A DNA stretch of 64,000 nt from Branchiostoma floridae (lineage: Eukaryota > Chordata > Leptocardii > Amphioxiformes > Branchiostomatidae), in contig NC_049989.1 of the NCBI RefSeq assembly GCF_000003815.2, positions 20,136,168 to 20,200,167 on the forward strand, in the 5' to 3' direction. A program made the translations under genes and the position numbers. Position 1 is the first letter of the stretch; every line of letters begins with the position of its first letter. Of the stretch, positions 43,526 to 54,371 are shown piece after piece. A model generated the notes under the pieces. The model saw only the letters and a list, made by a program, of their open reading frames with translations, had not been told where the DNA came from and ran no database searches.

Positions 43526-46500
43526 ATGTCCGTTCTTACAGTAGCTGTTGTGGTTGCCCTACTTTGCGGCGACTCAGCCTCCGCAGCGACGGATCTGATC
43601 CATCATGAGGTACTGTTGTTGTTCTTGTTTTACGGCTATTGACAGTATTGCTTTGCTAGACATTGTCTATAAGTTGTTTTTATGCTATGAAAACCAAACC
43701 TCAGCTGAGCAGCTGAACCTAAGCGCACTGACGTATGACGGTATGTCACTGGAGTGGTTTTTAGTACAAGTCTGGAACTTTTGACTTTCCCCGAGTAGAC
43801 TTGGACCCTGTTCACATGAGAAAATTGCAAGTGAGTTAAAAAAGGAATCCGATTGAAATTTTCTATCGGATTAGAAAAAATGTGTTCACATGAGTTTTAT
43901 ACAATCGGATTAGGTGATGAGGCAATGATGAGTTTAAGCCCCCTATCCCCCAGGCTGTTTATCTAATCTGATCAGTAGAACTTGACCTCTTCTGTGCTGA
44001 AGATTTACGTCCACAATCGATGCGTTTGGTGCAGTATGCCGGATTGAAGTGAGAAATGCCCCAAACCCGTTTAGATACCGAACCCACGGACAGGCATCAC
44101 ACATTTGCATCCCGTATATAGACGGGCTCAGCAGGACAAAGGCTTCCTAAGTGTCAGTCTGTTTTCAGTCAAGCTCACTGGGTCAAGTGTGTTTCCGGAC
44201 CTTTACATGTAGAGGGTTGACGCTTGACGCTTATGCCTGAAGCTCCCTCATACACGGGACCGCCAGCTTTACGTCACCAAGGTTAGGCAAGGATCTATTT
44301 TTAGCCCAGCACACTGGATGACCCCTACTCTCCACGATAACTTAACCCCTCTCCAAATTGGGCTTTTTTGGCATTCCCTGGACTGAGGCGGGGGGCTTGG
44401 TGGTTATTCGCCCCCCCCCCCCTTTGTATTTTCAAAACGGCTCACTACACGATCACCAAATTTGCAGAGGGTGATATGCTTGTCAAGTTTTATAATTCCT
44501 GAAAGTTTTATATCATTGTGACGTAAAATGACGTAATTATGACGTCATTAATTGATTTTTGGGCTAAAACGGGAAATTCCCATAATACCTAAATATTTCA
44601 CAGAAAAAGTTAGCAATAAAGGTTTCTTATCAATATTTAAGTGTTATAAGACTTCTGTTGTCAAAAGCCAACGCAACGATGTCAAAATGACGTCACAAAT
44701 ATCGTCTGTCCAAAAGCAAACAAAAAATGACGAATGTAATTCTTCCCTACAAGGAGGCCACATGTATATGCGCCTGTTCTATTCCCCATGTTCATATTTA
44801 TGGCCTCCTTGCTAACAAAACTCAGGTTCTGGACGAGAACGGTGACTTCCTCCTGTTCTGGACGTACGATGGCGCGCAGATCGAGCTGGAGGCCCGGGTG
44901 AGGACCCGAGGGTGGGTCGGCCTCGGGCTGTCCCCGAACGGAGGCATGCCGGGATCGGACATCGTCATTGGCTGGGTGAAGGACGGACAGGCGTATCTCA
45001 CGGTAAGGTCAACTTATCGTTTTAGTCCACTGTTGATGGCAATTAATAGACTGAGGTACTTTCCGGTTTTTCGTTCATTTTTAGACAATAGAACCTTCAA
45101 ATATGTCGGCTGGGTGAAGGACGGAAAAGCGTATCTCACGGTAAACTCAACTTGTCGTTTCAGTCCACTGTTGATGGCAATTCTGTACTAGTAAAATCTG
45201 ATGTACTTTCCACTTTTTAGATCATTTCAACATACAGAGGCTTCACTGTCATTCAATACAAGAAATTGCTCACCTCGAATTTTCGGTCGCACCCCCCCTA
45301 CGTCGACCTTCGTCAGGAGTGGTGATCCAATTACTCTGAGCACGTGACCTAGGGACACGTGACTCGAGTAAAGAATCGTAGATGCCAAGCAAGCGGTGTC
45401 GGCCCCCGTCTCACAAATGTCTGCCATTGTTGACTTCAAATATTAACCTTACCCACGTGACCCAGGACCGTTATGCTGACGAAAAGGCACTGCCCCCTGA
45501 GGACGAGAGCCAGGACTGGGAACTGCTGTCTGGGTACGAGAACGACACCCACACCGTCCTCAGGTTCAAACGGAAACTACAGACGTGTGACGTCAGAGAT
45601 CGCGTCATCAACGTGAGTCAGATTTGTCTACCCAAGGACATTACACATTGTCATTGGTCTACTGGTGCTTACGTATCATAAGTCATATTATTTATCATAT
45701 ATACGTATGTTGCGTATGTTGTTTTGTGCCATAGATGGCGTAGGAAATGTTTAGAAGTGAAAAACTTTCAAAAAGCATACCTGCATAGTAGAAAGTATAA
45801 TGAATAGTCACCAATACATGAACATTGAGCTAGAAATGATGTTGGCAAATAATTATCAAGCATGAGAAATCACAATGTTTTCATATGATATCCCGTAGAT
45901 AGATCTACACTATGTGATGCAAAAATGATCATTTCCTGAAATGCCCCACTTCTCTCTCCCATAAAGACGCGCAGCGCGAAGCTATACGCGGAAGTTTAAA
46001 TTACAGGTATGAAACAACATGCTCGTGATTCTTGAAATAGTTGAACTAAAATTCCCAACACAAAAATTAGACTCACCCAAACATGATTGTGACTTAACGC
46101 CTTGCAGACGGTAGTTGGACCGATAATTTTGTTTCCGCAATAAAGCCTACCTGGTTTCGAAATCGATGTCAAACAGTACATTTGAATGATTTGAATATTT
46201 TCCCAGAAAGACACCCAGCGCGTTTTGTGGGCGTGGAACGACCGTGACCCTGATGACGTCACGGGTCCAGCCTACCACACCCACCGCGGGGTCCGCAGCA
46301 GTATCCTCCTCAGGAACGACATCGAGGCTGAGTCCCTTCCCAACGTCATCCGATCACATGACGTGGTCATGACCAATGTAAGCATTATTTTATTTAGATT
46401 AAGGTCACGTGTGTTTGTTTTCGTTCTGACGTCATTATGACATCACCCATCTTCAAAAGTGCCCGAATGTGGATAAAGATGTCTTTGTGATACGCATGAA

Positions 46501-49500
46501 GTTCAGACGTTTGAAGGCGAAAATCATCCAGCGGACAAGTGAAAGCTATTGGAACAATTGATTTCGGGAAATATTCACCAAAGAAACCTGTGAGTAATCA
46601 TCTTTCCGACTGCTTCCTTCAAAGATGCCTGGGTGGCCTTCTCAGCAAAGGATGCTGATTTCCAAGTGGAACAGAAAACAGTATAAGATACTTCATCCCT
46701 CTAGTCAGGTAGAAATGAGTACCGAGCTCGGGTACGGGCGTCCTCTTGGATATGGGATGTAAAGACGATGTTTTATGAGAGCTACACATCGAGCGTGTTT
46801 AAGAATGAAAAAAATAGTATCATACAAGTAATATCAGTCCGATGCCTTTAAAAAAAACTGTTGGATTCTGTATCTGTATCTGTATCTGTATCTGTATCTG
46901 TATCTATATAGCCGGTATAACCGCCGTTCGGCGTAACACACCAGCTTTGCAGGCACGCGGCGCGGCAGCAGCTGGTTATATTACACCGAACGACTCGTTA
47001 CCCCTAACTTTTGCACATCTATCTGCAAGCGTTCTTTAAAGCCATGGTTGTGGGCGCCAACGTTCTTTAAAACTACCGAGAGAAGATGCCCCTACTGTAC
47101 TTGGTGATAACAAATTCCACTCTACGATAGTTCTGGGAAAGTACGAATTTTTGAACACATCAATCCTAGGTTGGTAACTCTGGTATTTGAAGGCATGACT
47201 GTTTCTTGTTCTTTTTTGAGCTGGTATTAGATACTTATCCGGTATGATTCTAATAATTTTTTCTCTACAGACAGCAATCCCGTCCAAACAAACAACCTAC
47301 TGGTGCAAACTGGTGGAGATGCCCCCACTGCAGACAAAGCATCACATATTCAAGGTAATGTCATATCATTACCATGTATTTCTCAGGTAAAATGGTCATG
47401 TTATGTCCCTTTCCACATGATGATTGCTGAGTGTCATGTTATGTCCCTTTCCACATGATGATTGCTGAGTGGCTGGGCAGCAACCAAAATTGGATTTGTG
47501 CTACAGTTGATTTCATAATCGATAAATTATACAAGATCTAAAAGTATGATTGTGTTACCATTCATTATGACATCCCGAATTTACATAACAATTTTACATA
47601 ATCTAAGATACAGATTTTGAATGGTGGACAGTACCCTTTACCATGTACCTTGTCATTGTCTTTGTATGCAACCTCAGTACCTTAACCTTAAACTGCCAGA
47701 GTTTCAGTCCTTTACAATGCTATCAGTGCTTCCAAAAAGAACCCCCCGAACAAAGCCGAAGTCTACAACTTCCAGAGTTTGTGAGCTACACGCCCGCAAA
47801 GCTGCTACTTCGGGGGAATACGCTATCCCGGATATATCCGGGCGCGGCACACAAGGCATGTTTATGTGTGCCGGATATATCCGGGCTTGGCAGTTTAAGG
47901 TTAAATTAATTAGTGAAAACAGTTTGCGTCATCTGTGTTTACTTTTGCGCATGTGTGTGTATGTGCTCAAGGTACAACCTGTGATCACCCCTGGCAACGA
48001 AGGAGTGGTTCATCACATTTTAGTGTACAAATGCCATATCAACCCCAACCGCACGGCGGCGCCCCAAGAACATCCGGGACACGAGTGCTTCACTCCTAAC
48101 ATGCCCCTCGACTGGAAAGAATGCTATCAAGGCAACTTAATAGCAGTCTGGGGTATCGGGACAGGGGTAGGTTTGGGCGTAAATTTTGAATGTTTTGGCG
48201 TACATTTACAACTTAAAAGTCTATCTGATTTATCTTTTATACATCGCAAACCACTGTAAATGCAGAAATATTCGCGGTGGATTGATGTTCGCGGTTTTCA
48301 CAGTGACCACTTTACCGCGAACTTTCTTTTTTGACGATGAGACAAGTCATTATAAGGGTCTGCCTAGGCAGATAGCTGCCGTGACCAGGCTGGTAGCGGC
48401 AGAACCTACAAAAATGTGGACTGACATACAAATAATTCATAACAACAAACAATACAATATATTGCAATAAAATAAGCAATAACTATAAAATGTCATGCAA
48501 CTACCGATATGGAAGAAATTGGTCTATACCATATAGTAATAGCATACTAAAAGATCGGAGTAGGTGAATTAAAACCACCGCGAACATTTTTCTATTATGG
48601 TATTAGACTGCAGTCTATGGTGTTACCGCGAACTTAAATCCACCGCGAAAAGTCCCTTTTCCCGCTACCGCGAACTTAAATGCATTTACAACATTACATG
48701 CGGGGGTAGTCGTGATAATGAACGACTCTTTGGGCAGATAGAAGAAAACATTGGAAAAGGCAACAATTGAAGCATTGCACGGTGAAATGAAATAAACAAT
48801 TAACCATTTCTTACAAAAATATAACGCAATGTTGAAGTCAAGACATTTCCGTAGAGTTCAAAGAGAACAATCGATTATTAGATCTCCTGCCTTTTTCATG
48901 AAGCTATCAACGTATACGTATTGGAATGAATGTCTGATACGTGTGTCCAGGATTTGTCTTTTTGGATGAAAAAGCAACAGAATTCAGGAAATTAAGTTGA
49001 ATACTTCTATACAATGAAACATGGAGTATCTTTTTGCTGATGCTATTGGTTGCTTGAATCAAAGTTAACGAAGTACATGATTATTATAAACATACTCAAT
49101 TTTGCCTATCGTTTATGGTCAGGACCTGAGCTTCCCCAGCCATGTCGGGTATCCCATCGGTGACGAGGATGACGGAGGCCAGGTGCTGATGGAGGTGCAC
49201 TACGACAATCCCGAACAGAAGGAAGGTGATTAAACCCACTTAAACTAAAAGTAGTATGTTTAAGGCCACTTGCTTTTATGTATGACATCTTCTGGAGACC
49301 CCAAAACTAATGTGCTCGGACGAAAAAAGAAAAATCCAGCAAAAATAAAAAGTGTTGCTAAACCTCAGGACTAAACATCCAGACCATTCATTTCCAGTCT
49401 TGGTTCGTCTTATGTTCAATTCTTTTGAACTAGACAGGCATCATTTGGGAGCAAATAGAGCATAATTCACTTATCTTCCTCCACATGCAAAGATTGACTG

Positions 49501-52500
49501 TTCCAAAAGTGAGTTTCAATAAAAAAACGTAACCCCCTAGAATGGACTCTTCTGGTGGCGTTTCCAGTTAAAATGGACCAGTTAAACCCGCTATAAAGTG
49601 GAGTGTACAATAAACCTCATTAAAGTAATGCTCGTCGATTAAGAGTATTATTAATGCTATTGTTCTAAGTCTTATCTCAATACCATCGCACGGCCATTCC
49701 TGACCAATAACAACCGCTAACTACCCAGTAATATTCAACAAAAATCCGGCCCCACACAATCTTATTTGCCCAGTCCGAAGATTGTTATCGATGCTATTGT
49801 TCTAAGTCTTATCTCAATTCCACAAACGGACATTTCCCAGGCATGACGGATAATTCCGGACTGAGGCTCCTGTACACACCGGAACTACGTCAGCATGACG
49901 TAGGTGTCCTTTTGGTGTCGCAGAGCGTCGACCACGCCCTCGTCATCCCCCCTCGTGCCGTGGAGTACAACGTGGACAACTTCTGCCACCAGGAATGTCT
50001 GGACACGGTACGACAAAACACATTTTGGTTCATCTGTAGAGCCACTTACGTATACACAACGAATACAATGATAATGGATAATCCGAAAACTATTATTTTA
50101 GATCTTGATTTCTGTGTTTGTTTAAAGCTGTGGTTGTTTAAAGCTTCTATTGATGACAAAAGCTATTTGGCGTCATAAACCGCTGCTATCATCATTATGC
50201 AGAATGAGGGTCGTCAGTTTCAAATTTGTTATTGGTAAGATTAGCCCCTGTCAAATGTTCTTGTTCCTCAGGTTTTTATTTAGGTTACGTGCCAAACCTC
50301 AGTCAGGAGGGAGGGGTGCTCTTGTATGGTACGGAGAGAATGGCAGCTGTTTCTTTATAGCCGAATTGTTGTGATCTGAGAGGTCCATGATTTGCAGGCT
50401 TCTTGCTCCTCAATGGGAAGGCATGCTACTCCCTGACAACCATCCTGAGCTAATAAAGATGGCAATGAGTACCATTTCATTGTATTCTTATGTAACAGTA
50501 AATATGCAATACATCCGCAGTTCCTGGATGAAGCCGGAGAACCCGTTCAAGTGTTTGGCGTCATGCCCCACGCTCACCTGCTCGCCAAGAAGATGAGAAC
50601 CACGCTGATCAGAGACGGCGTGGAGACGGTTCTGTCAAGTGATGACAACTACGACTTCAACCTGCAGTACATCCGGATGCTGGAAGAGGAAGTCACCATC
50701 AAAAAGGTACCCCAGCGGAACATTTCAAGAGAATATATGGCACCATCATACGTCGATGACGGTTAGACATCCAGGTATTTGGCATAAGATATGGCAAGCT
50801 GGTAGTCTCAGTGTTTTAAACAGAGGCTGGCAAACTGGAGTGACTGATTGATACCTTAGATTTATAGATGTATTCGTAATCTTAAATTGTATTCTATCAT
50901 TGTATTTTAATAATTGTACCAATTGATTTGTATGTATGTATTCATTTGTGGGCCACGACACCAGCATACCGTTGCCTGTGTCCCACGTGTATTGTATCGT
51001 TTGCAATCTCAATAAATCACAAAATCAAAATCAATCATAAGATATGCCAACTAGCAGTTACTCAGGCAAACTGGATTTTGGAAACGGTCAGACGTTTCAG
51101 AGGGCACTTACATCCACTTTTTCTTGTCAGTGACACTGAAGAGAAATGGTTGAACAGTAGGTTTTATACATCACCTCACCGGTCCGTAACTTCACAGGCC
51201 GTAGAAGCAGCAATACAATCCACATAGGACAGAAACTATGTAAAATTTGTCTTACCCTACTTTACACATCAGTACATACTTGGGGTATAGAATCTGCTGT
51301 CGAGGTCCATTCCAATATACCATGTCCGAAAAAAGGATGCTTTGCCCCATACTGTTGTGCACAAATTGATGTTTATTCTATAATATGCAGAACAATGATG
51401 ATGATGATGCAGGATAAGGTAGGTCATGTATTTGATTGTTCTGAGTGATAAGTCATCGGTTCCCCGTAATTAGTATCAGCCCCCGTCTCGGCTCAATGTA
51501 ATACTGCTTAGTAATACGCTTTAATATGAAAGTCGAAGGCCTATATATGATCATTTACGTTTCTCGAAGCAAGTACAACATATTTCAAAAGACTCGATGC
51601 TACAGACAGATTTGCACATTTATTTAGATGTCAGAACTCCCATAATGCAAAAATTGGCAAATATATCAAGGACTGCTTCGCTATTAGAAAGAATACTGAA
51701 TGATTAGCCTACTTCATTATTATACTATATGAATGAATTATGCATATTAGCCCTTATTGTTATGTTAACTATGATGTTAAGCTTTATCCTATACCTCTAT
51801 TTTGTACTTTATGTAATAGTTGTTGCCATACTTTGTACCATGTACAATTGTCGTGCAATAAAGTTCTTTTTTTTATGTAGCTACTCGACTGTATGACGAT
51901 TTCTACTCTTGTTTGTTTTTAGGGGGACACGATCATGACACGATGTACGTACAACTCGGAACACAAGACCGAGCCTGTTTACGTAAGTCCAACACAAATC
52001 TGTGCCATGCAGGAATTTTTTTTCGTTTACTTCAGGTCACCACAAAACAGGGCACATTGAGAACCACTCAAATGTTTTGAGTTGCGCTAACTGGACTGAT
52101 GACAGCTTTGTCTTTAAAAGTTTTAGGTTGTACCCAACAGCGAAGCAATCATGACAAAGCTACCGTAGTTCCATAAAGAGCTACGTATTTTAAGTATGAT
52201 TGCATCGAAGTGGAAATATAGGAGGCTTATCCATGAAAGTTAATGGTGATTAAGTACAATAATCATGATACATATCTAACATGTGTTTCCCAATTCCTGA
52301 TAAGTATGCATATCCTTACTTGCAAATGAGAGCATCTTTTAAATTATTTCCAGTTATGTCGTTGATCAGAAAAAAGTTAAGATGGATATAGTCACATCAA
52401 GGTTGAACAATTTCTAGACAATGATTACTTGGCTATTTAGTCACCAGTGGCAATATGTCTCACAACGTATATGTTTTTTTTTCTCCAGGGAGGACTGTCA

Positions 52501-53902
52501 ACCGAGAACGAGATGTGCGACAGTTTTCTCTTCTACTACCCGCGGATGAGTCTCCGCTGGTGTGAGAGCCATGCGCACCCGCTCAACATCCTCGGCTTCG
52601 CCGGTGTACAGGAGATCGGGTAATGCGGAAATCTAAGTCGTTAAGATCTTGGCCTCCGTGGCAGACTTTTCTTCTAGAGGGCGCTGGTTCTGTATCTGTC
52701 GTGTATCTATAGCCGGTATAACCCTGGTCATGTTACACTAGACGATTCGTCACATCTAACTTTTGCACATCTATCTGCAAGCGTTCTTTAACTATCCAGA
52801 GCTAGAGAAGATGCCCGCGCCCCTAATGTGCTTGGAAATAACAAATTCCACTCTACGATAGTTCTGGGACAGTACATGTTTTTAACACATCAATCCTAGG
52901 TTGTTAACTCTGGTACTTTCTGGTTTGCGATTTTCAATAATGGCTACTGGTAGGTTCTCTTATGCAGCTAAAGAGAGTTTGCAGTGAAAAAGACTTCGCC
53001 CCGTCTTGAGGTGGGCCAAACTCCTTTCCACGAACGGCAAATTCCCTTCCTCAGCAAACTCCCTTCCTCAATGTATTTGTATAACTCCCTTTATTAGTTA
53101 CAGCTCGGAGGCTCCTGTCTTTATTGATAGCATCCCTATCGTCAAACCAGCCAACATGTCCAACATGACATACTTGGATGTTGTCGAGAGCATTGTGTGG
53201 GGTCAGGATAAGGCACAGCAGTACTCCCAGCATCTCCGGAGTGGAAACTTCGTCTCTCGTTGTGGAGGCAAAATGCAGACAGATGGCGACACGGTGGGTG
53301 CTTACAGTTGAAACATCACACGTTCACGCTTAGTTAGTTAAATTCTATCATGGTGATTCCCTACATCATGTGTGTGTGTGGGCACATCTATTCTGCAGGA
53401 TAAACGTTAAACTTTGTAGTCAACACGTAAGTAGATTCTTTGGTCTACGGTACAGTAAGGGACTTATTGAAAATTGAAACGAAATATAACGTTGTAAAAC
53501 GTTACATAGATAAAGGGAATATGATAGCATATCTATGTTTACAAACACGCACACGCAACCACGTGGGTGCAAACACACCCACATTCACTTGTGTATATCG
53601 CTAAACGTATTTCAGCAACATCTCAGAAGTACACGACCTCAGGAAATTGTGTTGTTGGCACGTAATATTTGCATTATACTGCTAGTGTACTCATGAACAG
53701 GCAGTGCCCCGTGCCTGCCNNNNNNNNNNNNNNNNNNNNNNNNNNNNNNNNNNNNNNNNNNNNNNNNNNNNNNNNNNNNNNNNNNNNNNNNNNNNNNNNN
53801 NNNNNNNNNNNNNNNNNNNTAGAGAGAGAGCCGTGTAGTTCAATATGATTTAATATGTATATTGAGTGGCACGGCAGGCACGGGGCACTGCCTGTTCATG
53901 AG

Positions 53903-53978
<76 letters not shown>

Positions 53979-54371
53979 GAAAAAGACAGAGAGTCAGAAA
54001 GAGAGAGAGTCAGACAGACACAGAGAGAGAGAGAGAGGGAGAGAGAGAGAGAACAAGAGAGACACAGAGACAGGGAGACAAAGAGAGAGAGAGAGAGAAC
54101 AAGAGAGAGACAGAGACAGGGAGACAAAGAGAGAGAGAGAGAACAAGAGAGAGACAGAGACAGGGAGACAAAGAGAGGGTATAACCCGTGCCTATTTGAA
54201 TCTCCTCAGATTCTGTACACAAAGGAGAGCCTGCTGCCCCACCCGACAGTACCGGCCGCCGCACCAGTCTTCACCTGCAGCACGTCTTCGGGGACTGTTG
54301 GGCCTCAGCTGTCCGCACCACTGCCTTTCATGGCGGTCATGACTTCTTTGACAATCCTGTTCACACTGTAG
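43526..54371 (+). CDS. DBH-like copper monooxygenase (MOXD1 type), copy B, 13 exons
   Basis: Exons: 43526-43609, 44826-45002, 45466-45612, 46207-46377, 47271-47354, 47972-48166, 49123-49225, 49841-50007, 50521-50706, 51923-51982, 52489-52619, 53098-53293, 54210-54371, joining to 620 residues. Signal peptide (MSVLTVAVVVALL), DOMON domain with GWVGLGLSPNGGMPGSDIV, and both monooxygenase lobes are present. Copper-ligand candidates: KHH (H217/H218), VHH (H235/H236), HAH (H393/H395) and M467 in NEMC. The C-terminus is a short hydrophobic tail. Eleven of the 13 exons fit copy A in length; exons 2, 4 and 13 differ by whole codons. Exon 12 has a second acceptor 6 nt downstream that also keeps frame. 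An AATAAA lies at 54483, 112 bases past the stop. Substrate unknown. Confidence 0.92.
45055..45190 (+). repeat. Partial copy of exon 2 tail in intron 2 of monooxygenase B
   Basis: TTCAAATATGTCGGCTGGGT continues into KDG-AYLT codons and a GTAAAC donor, preceded by TTTTTAG. A 56-nt exon here would not keep frame. It shares the same junction sequence as the copy at 39347-39420 in gene A. Confidence 0.7.
46863..47290 (-). mobile_element. LINE 3' fragment with (TACAGA)n tail
   Basis: Minus-strand frame 47287-47036 contains TRNSHAFKYQSYQPRIDVFK and then YFPRTIVEWNLLSPSTV, a reverse transcriptase C-terminal signature. It ends at a (TACAGA)n repeat (46866-46906). It overlaps intron 4 and abuts exon 5 of copy B. 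Confidence 0.65.
47396..47472. repeat. Short direct duplication (about 39 bp x 2)
   Basis: TCATGTTATGTCCCTTTCCA followed by CATGATGATTGCTGAGTG occurs twice in succession. Confidence 0.85.
47682..47904. mobile_element. TTAA-flanked MITE (piggyBac type)
   Basis: A 215-bp body begins CCTTAAACTGCCA and ends TGGCAGTTTAAGG with TTAA on each side (47682-47685, 47901-47904). Inner GCCGGATATATCCGGGC motifs are themselves palindromic. Confidence 0.75.
48249..48692. mobile_element. MITE with repeated ACCGCGAAC motifs
   Basis: Ends TGTAAATGC and GCATTTACA are inverted. TTCGCGGTGGATT and AATCCACCGCGAA and several ACCGCGAAC motifs occur inside. A related fragment is near 61755-61845. Confidence 0.6.
50840..51040 (+). 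mobile_element. Probable LINE 3' terminal region
   Basis: AT-rich 3' region with TGTATTTTAATAATTGTACC and ending in CAATAAATCACAAAATCAAA-type tail in intron 9 of copy B. Confidence 0.4.
51590..51880 (+). mobile_element. LINE 3' fragment
   Basis: A short decayed frame (FAHLFRCQNSHNAKIGKYIK) is followed by TTGTCGTGCAATAAAGTTCT and a T-run in intron 9 of copy B. Confidence 0.45.
52690..52925 (-). mobile_element. LINE 3' fragment, relative of 46863-47290
   Basis: Shares CTAACTTTTGCACATCTATC, AATTCCACTCTACGATAGTT and ATCAATCCTAGGTTG with the segment at 46.9-47.2 kb and sits in intron 11 of copy B. Confidence 0.6.
53690..53905. repeat. Inverted repeat around an assembly gap
   Basis: CATGAACAGGCAGTGCCCCG and GTGCCTGCC end at the gap; after it GGCAGGCACGGGGCACTGCC and TGTTCATG mirror them. 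The stem-loop interior is unresolved. Confidence 0.8.
53720..53819. other. Assembly gap (100 N)
   Basis: Run of N in the last intron of monooxygenase B, inside a hairpin. Confidence 1.
53906..54180. repeat. GA/GACA-rich low-complexity tract
   Basis: (TA)n, then GA, GACA and mixed purine repeats, including an approximately 38-bp GAGACAGAGACAGGGAGACA-type unit, right up to the last exon of copy B. Confidence 0.9.

Noticed and set aside
45091-45146. Extra 56-nt exon in monooxygenase B
   Set aside because: Good splice signals but length is 2 modulo 3 and exons 2 and 3 already join in phase 0, so inclusion breaks the frame.
53840-54264. Long Ser/Leu- and Arg/Glu-rich frames on both strands
   Set aside because: Translation of GA/GACA microsatellite.
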